DNA from: Balanoglossus misakiensis
Lineage: Eukaryota; Hemichordata
Reading direction: 5' to 3'
DNA: 64,000 bases
Assembly (NCBI GenBank): GCA_040954595.2
Contig: CM082587.2
Span: 11,160,001-11,224,000 of the forward strand
The notes beneath the pieces are model-generated. The model was not told the origin of the DNA. It worked only from the letters and a program-made list of their open reading frames with translations, and did no database searches. Positions within the stretch are counted from its first letter, which is position 1. Every line of letters starts with the position of its first letter. A program made the position numbers and the translations under genes. This document shows positions 1 through 12,750 of the stretch, one piece after another.

Positions 1-3000
1 GAAGTGGTGACCTAAGACAGGCGACACTCAGGCTTCACTTACAAAAAGTGGAAAATATAATAGCTACATTGGTAGGCTGAAAGATTACTTCCTGAGACTG
101 TTTGCGCCAATGACGGGTAAGACCGCTTATGAAGTGGTGACCTAAGACAGGTGACACTCAGGCTTCACTTACAAAAAGTGTAAAATATAATAGCTACATT
201 TGTAGGCTGAAAGCTTACTTCCTGAGACTGTTTGTGCCAATGACGGGTAAGACCGTTTATGAAGTGGTGATCTAAGACAGGCGACAGTCAGGCTTCACTT
301 ACAAAAAGTGGAAAATATAATAGCTACATTGGTAGGCTGAAAGCTTATTTCCTGAGACTGTTTGTGCCAATGACGGGTAAGACCGCTTATGAAGTGGTGA
401 CCTAAGAAAGGCGACACTCAGGCTTCACTTACAAAAAGTGGAAAATATAATAGCTACATTGGTAGGCTGAAAGCTTACTTCCTGAGACTGTTTGTGCCAA
501 TAACGGGTAAGACCTCTTATGAAGTGGTGACCTAAGACAGGCGACACTCAGGCTTCACTTACAAAAAGTGGAAAATATAATAGCTACATTGGTAGGCTGA
601 AAGCTTACTTCCTGAGACTGTTTGTGCCAATGACGGGTAAGACCGTATATGAAGTGGTGACCTAAGACAGGCGACAGTCAGGCTTCACTTACAAAAAGTG
701 GAAAATATAATAGCTACATCGGTAGGCTGGAAGCTTACTTCCTGAGACTGTTTGTGCCAATGACGGGTATGACTGCTAATGAAGTGGTGACCTAAGACAG
801 GTGAAACTCAGGCTTCACTTACAAAAAGTGGAAAATATAATAGCTACATTGGTAGGCTGAAAGATTACTTCCTTAGACTATTTGCGCCAATGACGGGTAA
901 GACCTCTTATGAAGTGGTGACCTAAGACAGGCGACACTCAGGCCTCACTTACAAAAAGTGGAAAATATAATAGCTACATTGGTAGGCTGAAAGCTTACTT
1001 CCTGAGACTGTTTGTGCCAATGACGGGTAAGACCGCTTATGAAGTGGTGACCTAAGACAGGCGACAGCCAGGCTTCACTTACAAAAAGTGGAAAATATAA
1101 TAGCTACATTGGTAGGCTGAAAGCTTACTTCCTGAGACTGTTTGTGCCAATAACGGGTAAGACCGCTTATGAAGTGGTGACCTAAGACAGGCGACAGTCA
1201 GGCTTCACTTACAAAAAGTGGAAAATATAATAGCTACATCGGTAGGCTGGAAGCTTACTTCCTGAGACTGTTTGTGCCAATGACGGGTAAGACCGTTTAT
1301 GAAGTGGTGACCTAAGACAGGCGACACTCAGGCTTCACTTACAAAAAGTGGAAAATATAATAGCTACATTGGTAGGCTGAAAGCTTACTTCCTGAGACTG
1401 TTTGTGCCAATGACGGGTAAGACCTCTTATGAAGTGGTGACCTAAGACAGGCGACACTCAGGCTTCACTTACAAAAAGTGGAAAATATAATAGCTACATT
1501 GGTAGGCTGAAAGCTTACTTCCTGAGACTGTTTGTGCCAATAACGGGTAAGACCGCTTATGAAGTGGTGACCTAAGACAGGCGACAGTCAGGCTTCACTT
1601 ACAAAAAGTGGAAAATATAATAGCTACATTGGTAGGCTGAAAGCTTACTTCCTGAGACTGTTTGTGCCAATAACGGGTAAGACCGCTTATGAAGTGTTGA
1701 CCTAAGACAGGCGACAGTCAGGCTTCACTTACAAAAAGTGGAAAATATAATAGCTACATCGGAAGGCTGGAAGCTTACTTCCTGAGACTGTTTGTGCCAA
1801 TGACGGGTATGACTGCTAATGAAGTGGTGACCTAAGACAGGCGACACTCAGGCTTCACTTACAAAAAGTGGAAAATATAATAGCTACATTGGTAGGCTGA
1901 AAGATTACTTCCTTAGACTATTTGCGCCAATGACGGGTAAGACCTCTTATGAAGTGGTGACCTAAGACAGGCTACACTCAGGCCTCACTTACAAAAAGTG
2001 GAAAATATATATAGCTACATTGGTAGGCTGAAAGCTTACTTCCTGAGACTGTTTGTGCCAATGACGGGTAAGACCGTTTATGAAGTGGTGACCTAAGACA
2101 GGCGACAGTCAGGCTTCACTTACAAAAAGTGGAAAATATAATAGCTACATTGGTAGGCTGAAAGCTTACTTCCTGAGACTGTTTGTGCAAATGACGGGTA
2201 AGACCGTTTATAAAGTGGTGACCTAAGACAGGCGACAGTCAGGCTTCACTTACAAAAAGTGGAAAATATAATAGCTACATTGGTAGGCTGAAAGCTTACT
2301 TCCTGAGACTGTTTGTGCCAATAACGGGTAAGACCGCTTATTAAGTGGTGACCTAAGACAGGCGACAGTCAGGCTTCACTTACAAAAAGTGGAAAATACA
2401 ATAGCTACATTGGTAGGCTGAAAGCTTACTTCCTGAGACTATTTGCGCCAATGACGGGTAAGAACGCTTATGAAGTGGTGACCTAATACAGGCGACAGTC
2501 AGGCTTCACTTACAAAAAGTGGAAAATATAATAGCTACATTGGTAGGCTGAAAGCTTACTTCCTGAGACTGTTTGTGCCAATAACGGGTAAGACCTCTTA
2601 TGAAGTGGTGACCTAAGACAGGCGACACTCAGGCTTCACTTACAAAAAGTGGAAAATATAATAGCTACATTGGTAGGCTGAAAGCTTACTTCCTGAGACT
2701 GTTTGTGCCAATGACGGGTAAGACCGTATATGAAGTGGTGACCTAAGACAGGCGACAGTCAGGCTTCACTTACAAAAAGTGGAAAATATAATAGCTACAT
2801 CGGTAGGCTGGAAGCTTACTTCCTGAGACTGTTTGTGCCAATGACGGGTATGACTGCTAATGAAGTGGTGACCTAAGACAGGTGAAACTCAGGCTTCACT
2901 TACAAAAAGTGGAAAATATAATAGCTACATTGGTAGGCTGAAAGATTACTTCCTTAGACTATTTGCGCCAATGACGGGTAAGACCTCTTATGAAGTGGTG

Positions 3001-5072
3001 ACCTAAGACAGGCGACACTCAGGCCTCACTTACAAAAAGTGGAAAATATAATAGCTACATTGGTAGGCTGAAAGCTTACTTCCTGAGACTGTTTGTGCCA
3101 ATGACGGGTAAGACCGTTTATGAAGTGGTGACCTAAGACAGGCGACAGTCAGGCTTCACTTACAAAAAGTGGAAAATATAATAGCTACATTGGTAGGCTG
3201 AAAGCTTACTTCCTGAGACTGTTTGTGCAAATGACGGGTAAGACCGTTTATAAAGTGGTGACCTAAGACAGGCGACAGTCAGGCTTCACTTACAAAAAGT
3301 GGAAAATATAATAGCTACATTGGTAGGCTGAAAGCTTACTTCCCGAGACTGTTTGTGCCAATGACGGATAAGACCGCTTATGAAGTGGTTACCTAAGACA
3401 GGCGACAGCCAGGCTTCACTTACAAAAAGTGGAAAATATAATAGCTACATTGGTAGGCTGAAAGCTTACTTCCTGAGACTGTTTGTGCCAATGACGGGTA
3501 GGACCGCTTATGAAGTGGTGACCTAAGACAGGCGACAGTCAGGCTTCACTTACAAAAAGTGGAAAATATAATAGCTACATTGGTAGGCTGAAAGCTTACT
3601 TCCCGAGACTGTTTGTGCCAATGACGGATAAGACCGCTTATGAAGTGGTGACCTAAGACAGGCGACAGCCAGGCTTCACTTACAAAAAGTGGAAAATATA
3701 ATAGCTACATTGGTAGGCTGAAAGCTTACTTCCTGAGACTGTTTGTGCCAATAACGGGTAAGACCGCTTATTAAGTGGTGACCTAAGACAGGCGGCAGTC
3801 AGGCTTCACTTACAAAAAGTGGAAAATATAATAGCTACATTGGTAGGCTGAAAGCTTACTTCCTGAGACTGTTTGTGCAAATGACGGGTAAGACCGTTTA
3901 TGAAGTGGTGACCTAAGACAGGCGACAGTCAGGCTTCACTTACAAAAAGTGGAAAATATAATAGCTACATTGGTAGGCTGAAAGCTTACTTCCTGAGACT
4001 GTTTGTGCCAATAACGGGTAAGACCGCTTATGAAGTGGTGACCTAAGACAGGCGACAGTCAGGCTTCACTTACAAAAAGTGGAAAATATAATAGCTACAT
4101 TGGTAGGCTGAAAGCTTACTTCCGGAGACTGTTTGTGCCAATGCCGGGTAAGACCGCTTATGAAGTGGTGACCTAAGACAGGCGACAGTCAGGCTTCACT
4201 TACAAAAAGTGGAAAATACAATAGCTACATTGGTAGTCTGAAAGCTTACTTCCTGAGACTGTTTGTGCCAATGACGGGTAAGAACGCTTATGAAGTGGTG
4301 ACCTAATACAGGCGACAGTCAGGCTTCACTTACAAAAAGTGGAAAATACAATAGCTACATTGGTAGGCTGAAAGCTTACTTCCTGAGACTGTTTGTGCCA
4401 ATGACGGGTAAGACCTCTTATGAAGTGGTGACCTAAGACAGGCGACAGTCAGGCTTCACTTACAAAAAGTGGAAAATATAATAGCTACATTGGTAGGCTG
4501 AAAGCTTACTTCCTGAGACTGTTTCTGCCAATGACGGGTAAGACCGCTCATGAAGTGGTGACCTAAGACAGGCGACAGTCAGGCTTCACTTACAAAAAGT
4601 GGAAAATACAATAGCTACATTGGTAGGCTGAAAGCTTACTTCCTGAGACTGTTTGTGCCAATGACGGGTAATACCTCTTATGAAGTGGTGACCTAAGACA
4701 GGCGACAGTCAGGCTTCACTTACAAAAAGTGGAAAATATAATAGCTACATTGGTAGGCTGAAAGCTTACTTCCTGAGACTGTTTGTGCCAATGACGGGTA
4801 AGACCTCTTATGAAGTGGTGACCTAAGACAGGCGACAGTCAGGCTTCACTTACAAAAAGTGGAAAATACAATAGCTACATTGGTAGGCTGAAAGCTTACT
4901 TCCTGAGACTGTTTGTGCCAATGACGGGTAAGACCTCTTATGAAGTGGTGACCTAAGACCGACGACAGTCAGGCTTCACTTACAAAAAAGTGGAAAATAC
5001 AATAGCTACATTGGTAGGCTGAAAGCTTACTTCCTGAGACTGTTTGTGCCAATGACGGGTAAGACCGCTTAT
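1..5072 (+). repeat. 130-bp satellite array, block 1 (about 39 monomers)
   Basis: Head-to-tail 130-bp monomers, each starting GAAGTGGTGA and ending GACCGCTTAT. Landmarks are CTAAGACAGG at monomer position 12, a HindIII site (AAGCTT) at 81 and GTGCCAATGACGGG near 104. Stops in several frames (for example TAATAG near 59) rule out a long coding frame. This block carries variants that are rare in the right-hand array: GACACTCAGG, CATCGGTAGGCTGG and a CCTTAGACTATTTGCG type. A recurring set of variants reappears at 661-900 and 2751-2990, so groups of monomers have been copied together. Period and phase are read directly; no function is visible. Confidence 0.98.
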
Positions 5073-5088
5073 TATTATTATTATTATT
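5073..5088 (-). repeat. (ATA)n 3' tail of LINE copy 1
   Basis: Trinucleotide run at the 3' end of the element, next to the satellite. It has one more repeat than the tail of copy 2 at 12681. Short simple-repeat tails are typical of many APE-type LINEs that lack a poly(A) tail. Confidence 0.8.
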
Positions 5089-5145
5089 TCATCTTTATTT
5101 CAGATTATAAAATAATCCATAGCAAAACAAAATACCATAAAAACA

Positions 5146-7935
5146 TCAAAACAATCGTCTACTCCAAACCTTCCAAAGTCCACTATTTGAGAACTCTGAT
5201 AGTGATAAAACACTGGCTACAAGTGGATTACTTGAGAGGTGGAGTCTGCTTAAAAAGCTGAATGATTTTTTCCGGAGTATTTCATCAAAAGTTAAAATGG
5301 AAAGATTAACAAACATCGCACTGTTGCTCTGAATAAAAGAATGTTTAAATCCAGACAATTTACGGAAAACCTGGGAGTAAGCTCTCCTAACTGCATTAAA
5401 AATACACACAGAAAAAGCATTCCATAAGTAAGAGCAATACGGGATATCACAAAATACAGAAAACAAATGACATTTAACAGAGATAGACGCAAATTTAAAA
5501 TCACGAATAATCGCATTACCGCGAACATAAAATTGTCGCGTTTGAGCTAGAATGTCCTCATTATCCCTAAGGTCACAAGTGATAAGGTGACCAAGATATT
5601 TATAAACATTGACATAATTCAGCATTCGGCCGTTCAGATAAATTGGAACGTGTCTGAGCCTACGCATACTTGGCTGAATTAACATACAGACTGTTTTTTT
5701 CTCATTGAAGAAAATTGAGTTAATGCTGCCATAATGACCACAAGTATCAACAAGCATCTGCTGGCCATAGGCTCCAGTAGATATAATAACCAAATCATCG
5801 GCGTAAATTAAATGATTAACCTTATAGTCCCCTACAAGGCAGCCATACGGAAGAGCGGAAAGATTTTTGCTGATATCATCCAAGTAGACTGTGAAAAATA
5901 TAGGTGACGTAATTCCCCCCTGTTTAACCCCATTCTTTGAGTGAAAAGGTTTAGATAACAACCCATTCCATCTCACCACAAAATCTTGGTGCCTATACAT
6001 GTATGACAAAATCTTAATGAGATAAGGATTGACACCCCTCGCCAAAAATTTTACAAAGAGAATATCGTGACGAACATAATCAAAAGCTTTGGATGCATCC
6101 ATAAAAGTGACAAAAACAGGAGTGTTACAACGCTTGTAATAATTCAAAATTTCTTTAAGAACAAAAATTGACATATCGGTACCATGGCCTGGTTTAAATC
6201 CAAACTGGTGCTCGCTAGTCGTTAGACAATCCATGCAGCGATTTAACCAAACTCTCTCTAACAGTTTAGATATCGTTGTTGCAACAGCAACAGGACGGTA
6301 GTTCGATTTGTCACAAATGTCACCACCTGGGTTTTTTGGAATGGGAACCAAAACCGTAGTCATCAATTGTTTGGGAACAATGCCATGAATTAACATAGCC
6401 GTGAAACAGAGGGAAAGTAGAACACTGACTCTGTATGGCGCATACTTCAAGTGCTCAGGTGACACCATGTCGATACCCGACGATGCACCTGTCTTAAGGT
6501 TCTTAATTAATTCACAAATTTCTTCATGGTGTACAATCATGTCATCACAGTACTCAATGTTCATAAAATCAGGTGCGGACTCTTTTCCAGTTTTTGTCAA
6601 AATATTCTCGTAATGGTCTTTCCACATATTAACCACTTCAACATCACCCGAATGACCATCAATAGATGATGGAGATATTGATCTACCTTTCCGTTTACTG
6701 ACATCTTTCCAGTACGCCTTGGAGTCTTTCTTTAATTTTACAGCCAGGGCATTTGCGCGCATTTCTTTTTCTGCCTTCTTACAATTTGCTAACTGCCTTT
6801 TAAATTGAGCTCTGGACCTGCGCATAAGTTCAAAGAAGGGACCAAATTTAGGGGAGCCATTATCCTTCCAGATTAAAAAATCAGTGCGAGCTTTGTCATA
6901 ATAATCTTTGACTAGAGCATTCCAACCAGGAATTGCATGCTTATTTGAGTGTGTAATTTTAGGAAGAGTCCTATCCGCTGCGGTTAAAAGTACAGAAATA
7001 ATATCATTGTAAAAAGTGTCAATCGACTCTGAATGTATACAGCAGTCTGGATCAGTACATGCTAGTGCTTCAACAGGAATATAAACTTCAGATAAAAGTC
7101 TATCACAATACACTTTATAGTTTTCAAGTTGACAAGAGAACGCTTTGTTCCAACTAGGACTATGTATTTCAGCTGGTGACGAAATACTAATCCTTGGTAG
7201 CAAATGAGTCTTCAAAGTGAACATTACAGGGAAGTGATCAGATGAAATGAAATCATAGTTTACCTTAACAGAATCAACTATAGTATCAGACGATGATGAG
7301 CATATAATGTGATCAAGCCAACTTCTGGCTGAACACGAATCACTTAAATATGTAAACGTTTCAGGGGGCAGGCGTTCAATGTCTGAAAAGACGAACTTAT
7401 TATCTTTCACAAAATTATCTAAAAGGGTGAACTCATGTTGATTTCTCGTTGGGTCTGCATTAAAATCGCCAGAAATAAGACAACAGCAAGTATCTAAATC
7501 ATTGATTGTAACTTGTAACAAGCCTAAGATCCGCTGATATTCATCACAATCAGAGTTTGCAGTTGGCAGATACACATTGAAAATTACAACATCTGGCTTA
7601 TCTGACATTTTAATACGAATACCTACAACACGGCTTTCTCCATCAAATAGGATAGGAGAGATACCACTAAGATTTTTACGCCAAAGAATACCAACACCCC
7701 CGTAGGGTCAGCCGGTGAGAACACCATGTGAACTGTCAATGGCACTCACACATGTTGAGGTAAACTCATTATGCAAAGCACCGAGAACAGATAATTTTTC
7801 CTTATCAAGCCAATGCTCTTGAACCAAGATAATATGAACCAAGATAATATCACAAGAATTAAGCAAAACGTCAAGAGAACCACGGGAGGAGTTTAAACCT
7901 CTTAAGTTGTAACTGGCAATGTTAATAGAATCCAT
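5146..7935 (-). pseudogene. LINE ORF2: AP endonuclease plus reverse transcriptase, one in-frame stop (copy 1)
   Basis: ORF2 makes the nick and the cDNA during LINE transposition. It starts at ATG 7935 with an endonuclease N-terminus (ASYNLRGLN, then VQEHWL) and is interrupted by TGA at 7708-7710. The same frame resumes and stays open for 820 residues from the next methionine (7608) to 5146. In those 820 residues, endonuclease motifs are GDFNADP at 47-53 and SDHFPV at 123-128. The RT region is about 410-680, with DASKAFD at 504-510, GVKQGG near 560 and the catalytic YADD at 602-605. A C-terminal extension follows without a recognisable RNase H. A 15-bp tandem duplication (7821-7850) repeats five residues just before VQEHWL without shifting the frame. 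The stop probably replaced an arginine codon (CGA to TGA); that is inference. Confidence 0.92.
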
Positions 7936-7945
7936 TATGAGTTTC

Positions 7946-8254
7946 TTAAATTCCTACTTGTGACGAACCTTTCTTAGACTTTGCGATCAACTCCGACTTC
8001 GAGAGATAATACGGTTTCACGAAAACTCCTGTTGGCCACAATTCAGGACAGAGGACATTTTCAATACAACTGTCATTAACATCGATTCTGAACGATGAAT
8101 ATGTGTCATAGCGTGTTTTCAATTTGACGCCATCTTGAAATGTTGAAGGACCACACTTGTCATTAATAAAAGTCTTGACCTGATCAATGCTTGTATCTGG
8201 AGTAAGACGGCTCACAAAAACACTTCGCAATTTCGGTAGCTTCTCTGCAACGGT
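7946..8254 (-). pseudogene. LINE ORF1 C-terminal fragment (copy 1)
   Basis: About 100 residues of the end of ORF1, the nucleic-acid-binding chaperone of the element. The frame enters from the truncation point at about 8254 and ends at 7946, ten bases before the ORF2 start. It contains FVSRLTPDT, then VKLKTRYDTYSSFRI and ELWPTGVFVKPYY. From memory this matches the RRM-like C-terminal domain common in ORF1 proteins of CR1/L2/Jockey-type elements. There is no authentic start; the first in-frame TTG at 8230 is not a plausible initiator. The N-terminal part, often with zinc fingers, is missing because the element is 5'-truncated. The assignment rests on motif likeness and on its position directly upstream of ORF2. 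Confidence 0.75.
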
Positions 8255-8256
8255 AA

Positions 8257-11200
8257 ATGAAGTGGTGACCTAAGACAGGCGACAGTCAGGCTTCACTTAC
8301 AAAAAGTGGAAAATAAAATAGCTACATTGGTAGGCTGAAAGCTTACTTCCTGAGACTGTTTGTGCCAATGATGGGTAAGACCGCTTATGAAGTGGTGACC
8401 TAAGACAGGCGACAGTCAGGCTTCACTTACAAAAAGTGGAAAATATAATAGCTACATTGGTAGGCTGAAAGCTAACTTCCTGAGACTGTTTGTGCCAATG
8501 ACGGGTAAGACCGCTTATGAAGTGGTGACCTAAGACAGGCGACAGTCAGGCTTCACTTACAAAAAAGTGGAAAATATAATAGCTACATTGGTAGGCTGAA
8601 AGCTTACTTCCTGCAACTGTTTGTGCCAATGACGGGTAAGACCGCTTATGAGTCAGTGACCTAAGACAGGCGACAGTCAGGCTTCACTTACAAAAAGTGG
8701 AAAATATAATAGCTTCATTGGTAGGCTGAAAGCTAACTTCCTGAGACTGTTTGTGCCAATGACGGGTAAGACCGCTTGTGAGGTGGTGACCTAAGACAGG
8801 CGACAGTCAGGCTTCACTTACAAAAAGTGGAAAATATAATAGCTACATTGGTAGGCTGAAAGCTTACTTCCTGAGACTGTTTGTGCCAATGACGGGTAAG
8901 ACCGCTTATGAAGTGGTGACCTAAGACAGGCGACAGTCAGGCTTCACTTACAAAAAGTGGAAAATACAATAGTTACATTGGTAGGCTGAAAGCTTACTTC
9001 CTGAGACTGTTTGTGCCAATGACGGGTAAGACCTCTTATGAAGTGGTGACCTAAGACAGGCGACAGTCAGGCTTCACTTACAAAAAGTTGAAAATACAAT
9101 AGCTACATTGGTAGGCTGAAAGCTTACTTCCTGAGTCTGTTTGTGCCAATGACGGGTAAGACCTCTTATGAAGTGGTGACCTAAGACAGGCGACAGCCAG
9201 GCTTCACTTACAAAAAGTGGAAAATATAATAGCTACATTGGTAGGCTGAAAGCTTACTTCCTGAGACTGTTTGTGCCAATAACGGGTAAGACCGCTTATG
9301 AAGTGTTGACCTAAGACAGGCGACAGTCAGGCTTCACTTACAAAAAGTGGAAAATATAATAGCTACATCGGAAGGCTGGAAGCTTACTTCCTGAGACTGT
9401 TTGTGCCAATGACGGGTATGACTGCTAATGAAGTGGTGACCTAAGACAGGCGACACTCAGGCTTCACTTACAAAAAGTGGAAAATATAATAGCTACATTG
9501 GTAGGCTGAAAGATTACTTCCTTAGACTATTTGCGCCAATGACGGGTAAGACCTCTTATGAAGTGGTGACCTAAGACAGGCGACACTCAGGCCTCACTTA
9601 CAAAAAGTGGAAAATATAATAGCTACATTGGTAGGCTGAAAGCTTACTTCCTGAGACTGTTTGTGCCAATGACGGGTAAGACCGTTTATGAAGTGGTGAC
9701 CTAAGACAGGCGACAGTCAGGCTTCACTTACAAAAAGTGGAAAATATAATAGCTACATTGGTAGGCTGAAAGCTTACTTCCTGAGACTGTTTGTGCAAAT
9801 GACGGGTAAGACCGTTTATAAAGTGGTGACCTAAGACAGGCGACAGTCAGGCTTCACTTACAAAAAGTGGAAAATATAATAGCTACATTGGTAGGCTGAA
9901 AGCTTACTTCCCGAGACTGTTTGTGCCAATGACGGATAAGACCGCTTATGAAGTGGTGACCTAAGACAGGCGACAGCCAGGCTTCACTTACAAAAAGTGG
10001 AAAATATAATAGCTACATTGGTAGGCTGAAAGCTTACTTCCTGAGACTGTTTGTGCCAATGACGGGTAGGACCGCTTATGAAGTGGTGACCTAAGACAGG
10101 CGACAGTCAGGCTTCACTTACAAAAAGTGGAAAATATAATAGCTACATTGGTAGGCTGAAAGCTTACTTCCCGAGACTGTTTGTGCCAATGACGGATAAG
10201 ACCGCTTATGAAGTGGTGACCTAAGACAGGCGACAGCCAGGCTTCACTTACAAAAAGTGGAAAATATAATAGCTACATTGGTAGGCTGAAAGCTTACTTC
10301 CTGAGACTGTTTGTGCCAATAACGGGTAAGACCGCTTATTAAGTGGTGACCTAAGACAGGCGGCAGTCAGGCTTCACTTACAAAAAGTGGAAAATATAAT
10401 AGCTACATTGGTAGGCTGAAAGCTTACTTCCTGAGACTGTTTGTGCAAATGACGGGTAAGACCGTTTATGAAGTGGTGACCTAAGACAGGCGACAGTCAG
10501 GCTTCACTTACAAAAAGTGGAAAATATAATAGCTACATTGGTAGGCTGAAAGCTTACTTCCTGAGACTGTTTGTGCCAATAACGGGTAAGACCGCTTATG
10601 AAGTGGTGACCTAAGACAGGCGGCAGTCAGGCTTCACTTACAAAAAGTGGAAAATATAATAGCTACATTGGTAGGCTGAAAGCTTACTTCCTGAGACTGT
10701 TTGTGCCAATGACGGGTAAGACCGTTTATGAAGTGGTGACCTAAGACAGGCGACAGTCAGGCTTCACTTACAAAAAGTGGAAAATATAATAGCTACATTG
10801 GTAGGCTGAAAGCTTACTTCCTGAGACTGTTTGTGCAAATGACGGGTAAGACCGTTTATAAAGTGGTGACCTAAGACAGGCGACAGTCAGGCTTCACTTA
10901 CAAAAAGTGGAAAATATAATAGCTACATTGGTAGGCTGAAAGCTTACTTCCCGAGACTGTTTGTGCCAATGACGGATAAGACCGCTTATGAAGTGGTGAC
11001 CTAAGACAGGCGACAGCCAGGCTTCACTTACAAAAAGTGGAAAATATAATAGCTACATTGGTAGGCTGAAAGCTTACTTCCTGAGACTGTTTGTGCCAAT
11101 GACGGGTAGGACCGCTTATGAAGTGGTGACCTAAGACAGGCGACAGTCAGGCTTCACTTACAAAAAGTGGAAAATATAATAGCTACATTGGTAGGCTGAA

Positions 11201-12680
11201 AGCTTACTTCCCGAGACTGTTTGTGCCAATGACGGATAAGACCGCTTATGAAGTGGTGACCTAAGACAGGCGACAGCCAGGCTTCACTTACAAAAAGTGG
11301 AAAATATAATAGCTACATTGGTAGGCTGAAAGCTTACTTCCTGAGACTGTTTGTGCCAATAACGGGTAAGACCGCTTATTAAGTGGTGACCTAAGACAGG
11401 CGGCAGTCAGGCTTCACTTACAAAAAGTGGAAAATATAATAGCTACATTGGTAGGCTGAAAGCTTACTTCCTGAGACTGTTTGTGCAAATGACGGGTAAG
11501 ACCGTTTATGAAGTGGTGACCTAAGACAGGCGACAGTCAGGCTTCACTTACAAAAAGTGGAAAATATAATAGCTACATTGGTAGGCTGAATGCTTACTTC
11601 CTGAGACTGTTTGTGCCAATAACGGGTAAGACCGCTTATGAAGTGGTGACCTAAGACAGGCGACAGTCAGGCTTCACTTACAAAAAGTGGAAAATATAAT
11701 AGCTACATTGGTAGGCTGAAAGCTTACTTCCGGAGACTGTTTGTGCCAATGCCGGGTAAGACCGCTTATGAAGTGGTGACCTAAGACAGGCGACAGTCAG
11801 GCTTCACTTACAAAAAGTGGAAAATACAATAGCTACATTGGTAGGCTGAAAGCTTACTTCCTGAGACTGTTTGTGCCAATGACGGGTAAGAACGCTTATG
11901 AAGTGGTGACCTAATACAGGCGACAGTCAGGCTTCACTTACAAAAAGTGGAAAATACAATAGCTACATTGGTAGGCTGAAAGCTTACTTCCTGAGACTGT
12001 TTGTGCCAATGACGGGTAAGACCTCTTATGAAGTGGTGACCTAAGACAGGCGACAGTCAGGCTTCACTTACAAAAAGTGGAAAATATAATAGCTACATTG
12101 GTAGGCTGAAAGCTTACTTCCTGAGACTGTTTCTGCCAATGACGGGTAAGACCGCTCATGAAGTGGTGACCTAAGACAGGCGACAGTCAGGCTTCACTTA
12201 CAAAAAGTGGAAAATACAATAGCTACATTGGTAGGCTGAAAGCTTACTTCCTGAGACTGTTTGTGCCAATGACGGGTAATACCTCTTATGAAGTGGTGAC
12301 CTAAGACAGGCGACAGTCAGGCTTCACTTACAAAAAGTGGAAAATATAATAGCTACATTGGTAGGCTGAAAGCTTACTTCCTGAGACTGTTTGTGCCAAT
12401 GACGGGTAAGACCTCTTATGAAGTGGTGACCTAAGACAGGCGACATTCAGGCTTCACTTACAAAAAGTGGAAAATACAATAGCTACATTGGTAGGCTGAA
12501 AGCTTACTTCCTGAGACTGTTTGTGCCAATGACGGGTAAGACCTCTTATGAAGTGGTGACCTAAGACCGACGACAGTCAGGCTTCACTTACAAAAAAGTG
12601 GAAAATACAATAGCTACATTGGTAGGCTGAAAGCTTACTTCCTGAGACTGTTTGTGCCAATGACGGGTAAGACCGCTTAT
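8257..12680 (+). repeat. 130-bp satellite array, block 2 (about 34 monomers)
   Basis: Same monomer and orientation as block 1. Bases 8257 to about 9170 match the right flank of LINE copy 2 (15862 to about 16780). From about 9180 on, the block matches block 1: the rare GAAGTGTTGA monomer at 9300 corresponds to 1691. An eight-monomer (1040-bp) internal duplication is marked by TCCCGAGACT followed by GACGGATAAG at 9909/10169 and again at 10949/11209. Confidence 0.97.
9909..11988 (+). repeat. Tandem 1040-bp (eight-monomer) higher-order duplication
   Basis: The variant pair TCCCGAGACT/GACGGATAAG occurs at 9909 and 10169 and again exactly 1040 bp later at 10949 and 11209. The interior variants GACAGCCAGG, GACGGGTAGG, CGCTTATTAAG and GGCGGCAGTC appear in the same order in both. 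Block 1 has this set only once (3341 and 3601). The duplication is therefore private to the second half of the 7.6-kb duplication. Confidence 0.88.
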
Positions 12681-12750
12681 TATTATTATTATTTCATCTT
12701 TATTTCAGATTATAAAATAATCCATAGCAAAACAAAATACCATAAAAACA

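Larger units (their letters stand above)
5073..8256 (-). mobile_element. 5'-truncated non-LTR (LINE) retrotransposon, copy 1
   Basis: Minus-strand element with an ORF1 tail, then ORF2 (endonuclease and reverse transcriptase), then a short 3' UTR ending in an (ATA)n tail, seen on the plus strand as TTATTATTATT at 5073-5088. The satellite is cut after GACCGCTTAT on the left and resumes with ATGAAGTGG on the right. The 5' end lies inside ORF1, as expected of abortive target-primed reverse transcription. No target-site duplication longer than about 2-3 bases is visible. The apurinic-type endonuclease plus the ORF1 fold place it in the broad Jockey/CR1/L2 assemblage; I cannot assign the clade. Confidence 0.93.

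Noticed and set aside
5046-5261. Small plus-strand open frame with a tyrosine run, also at 12654-12866
   Set aside because: It starts in satellite, reads through the LINE (TAT)n tail and is antisense to the LINE 3' end; the two versions differ only in the number of tail triplets.
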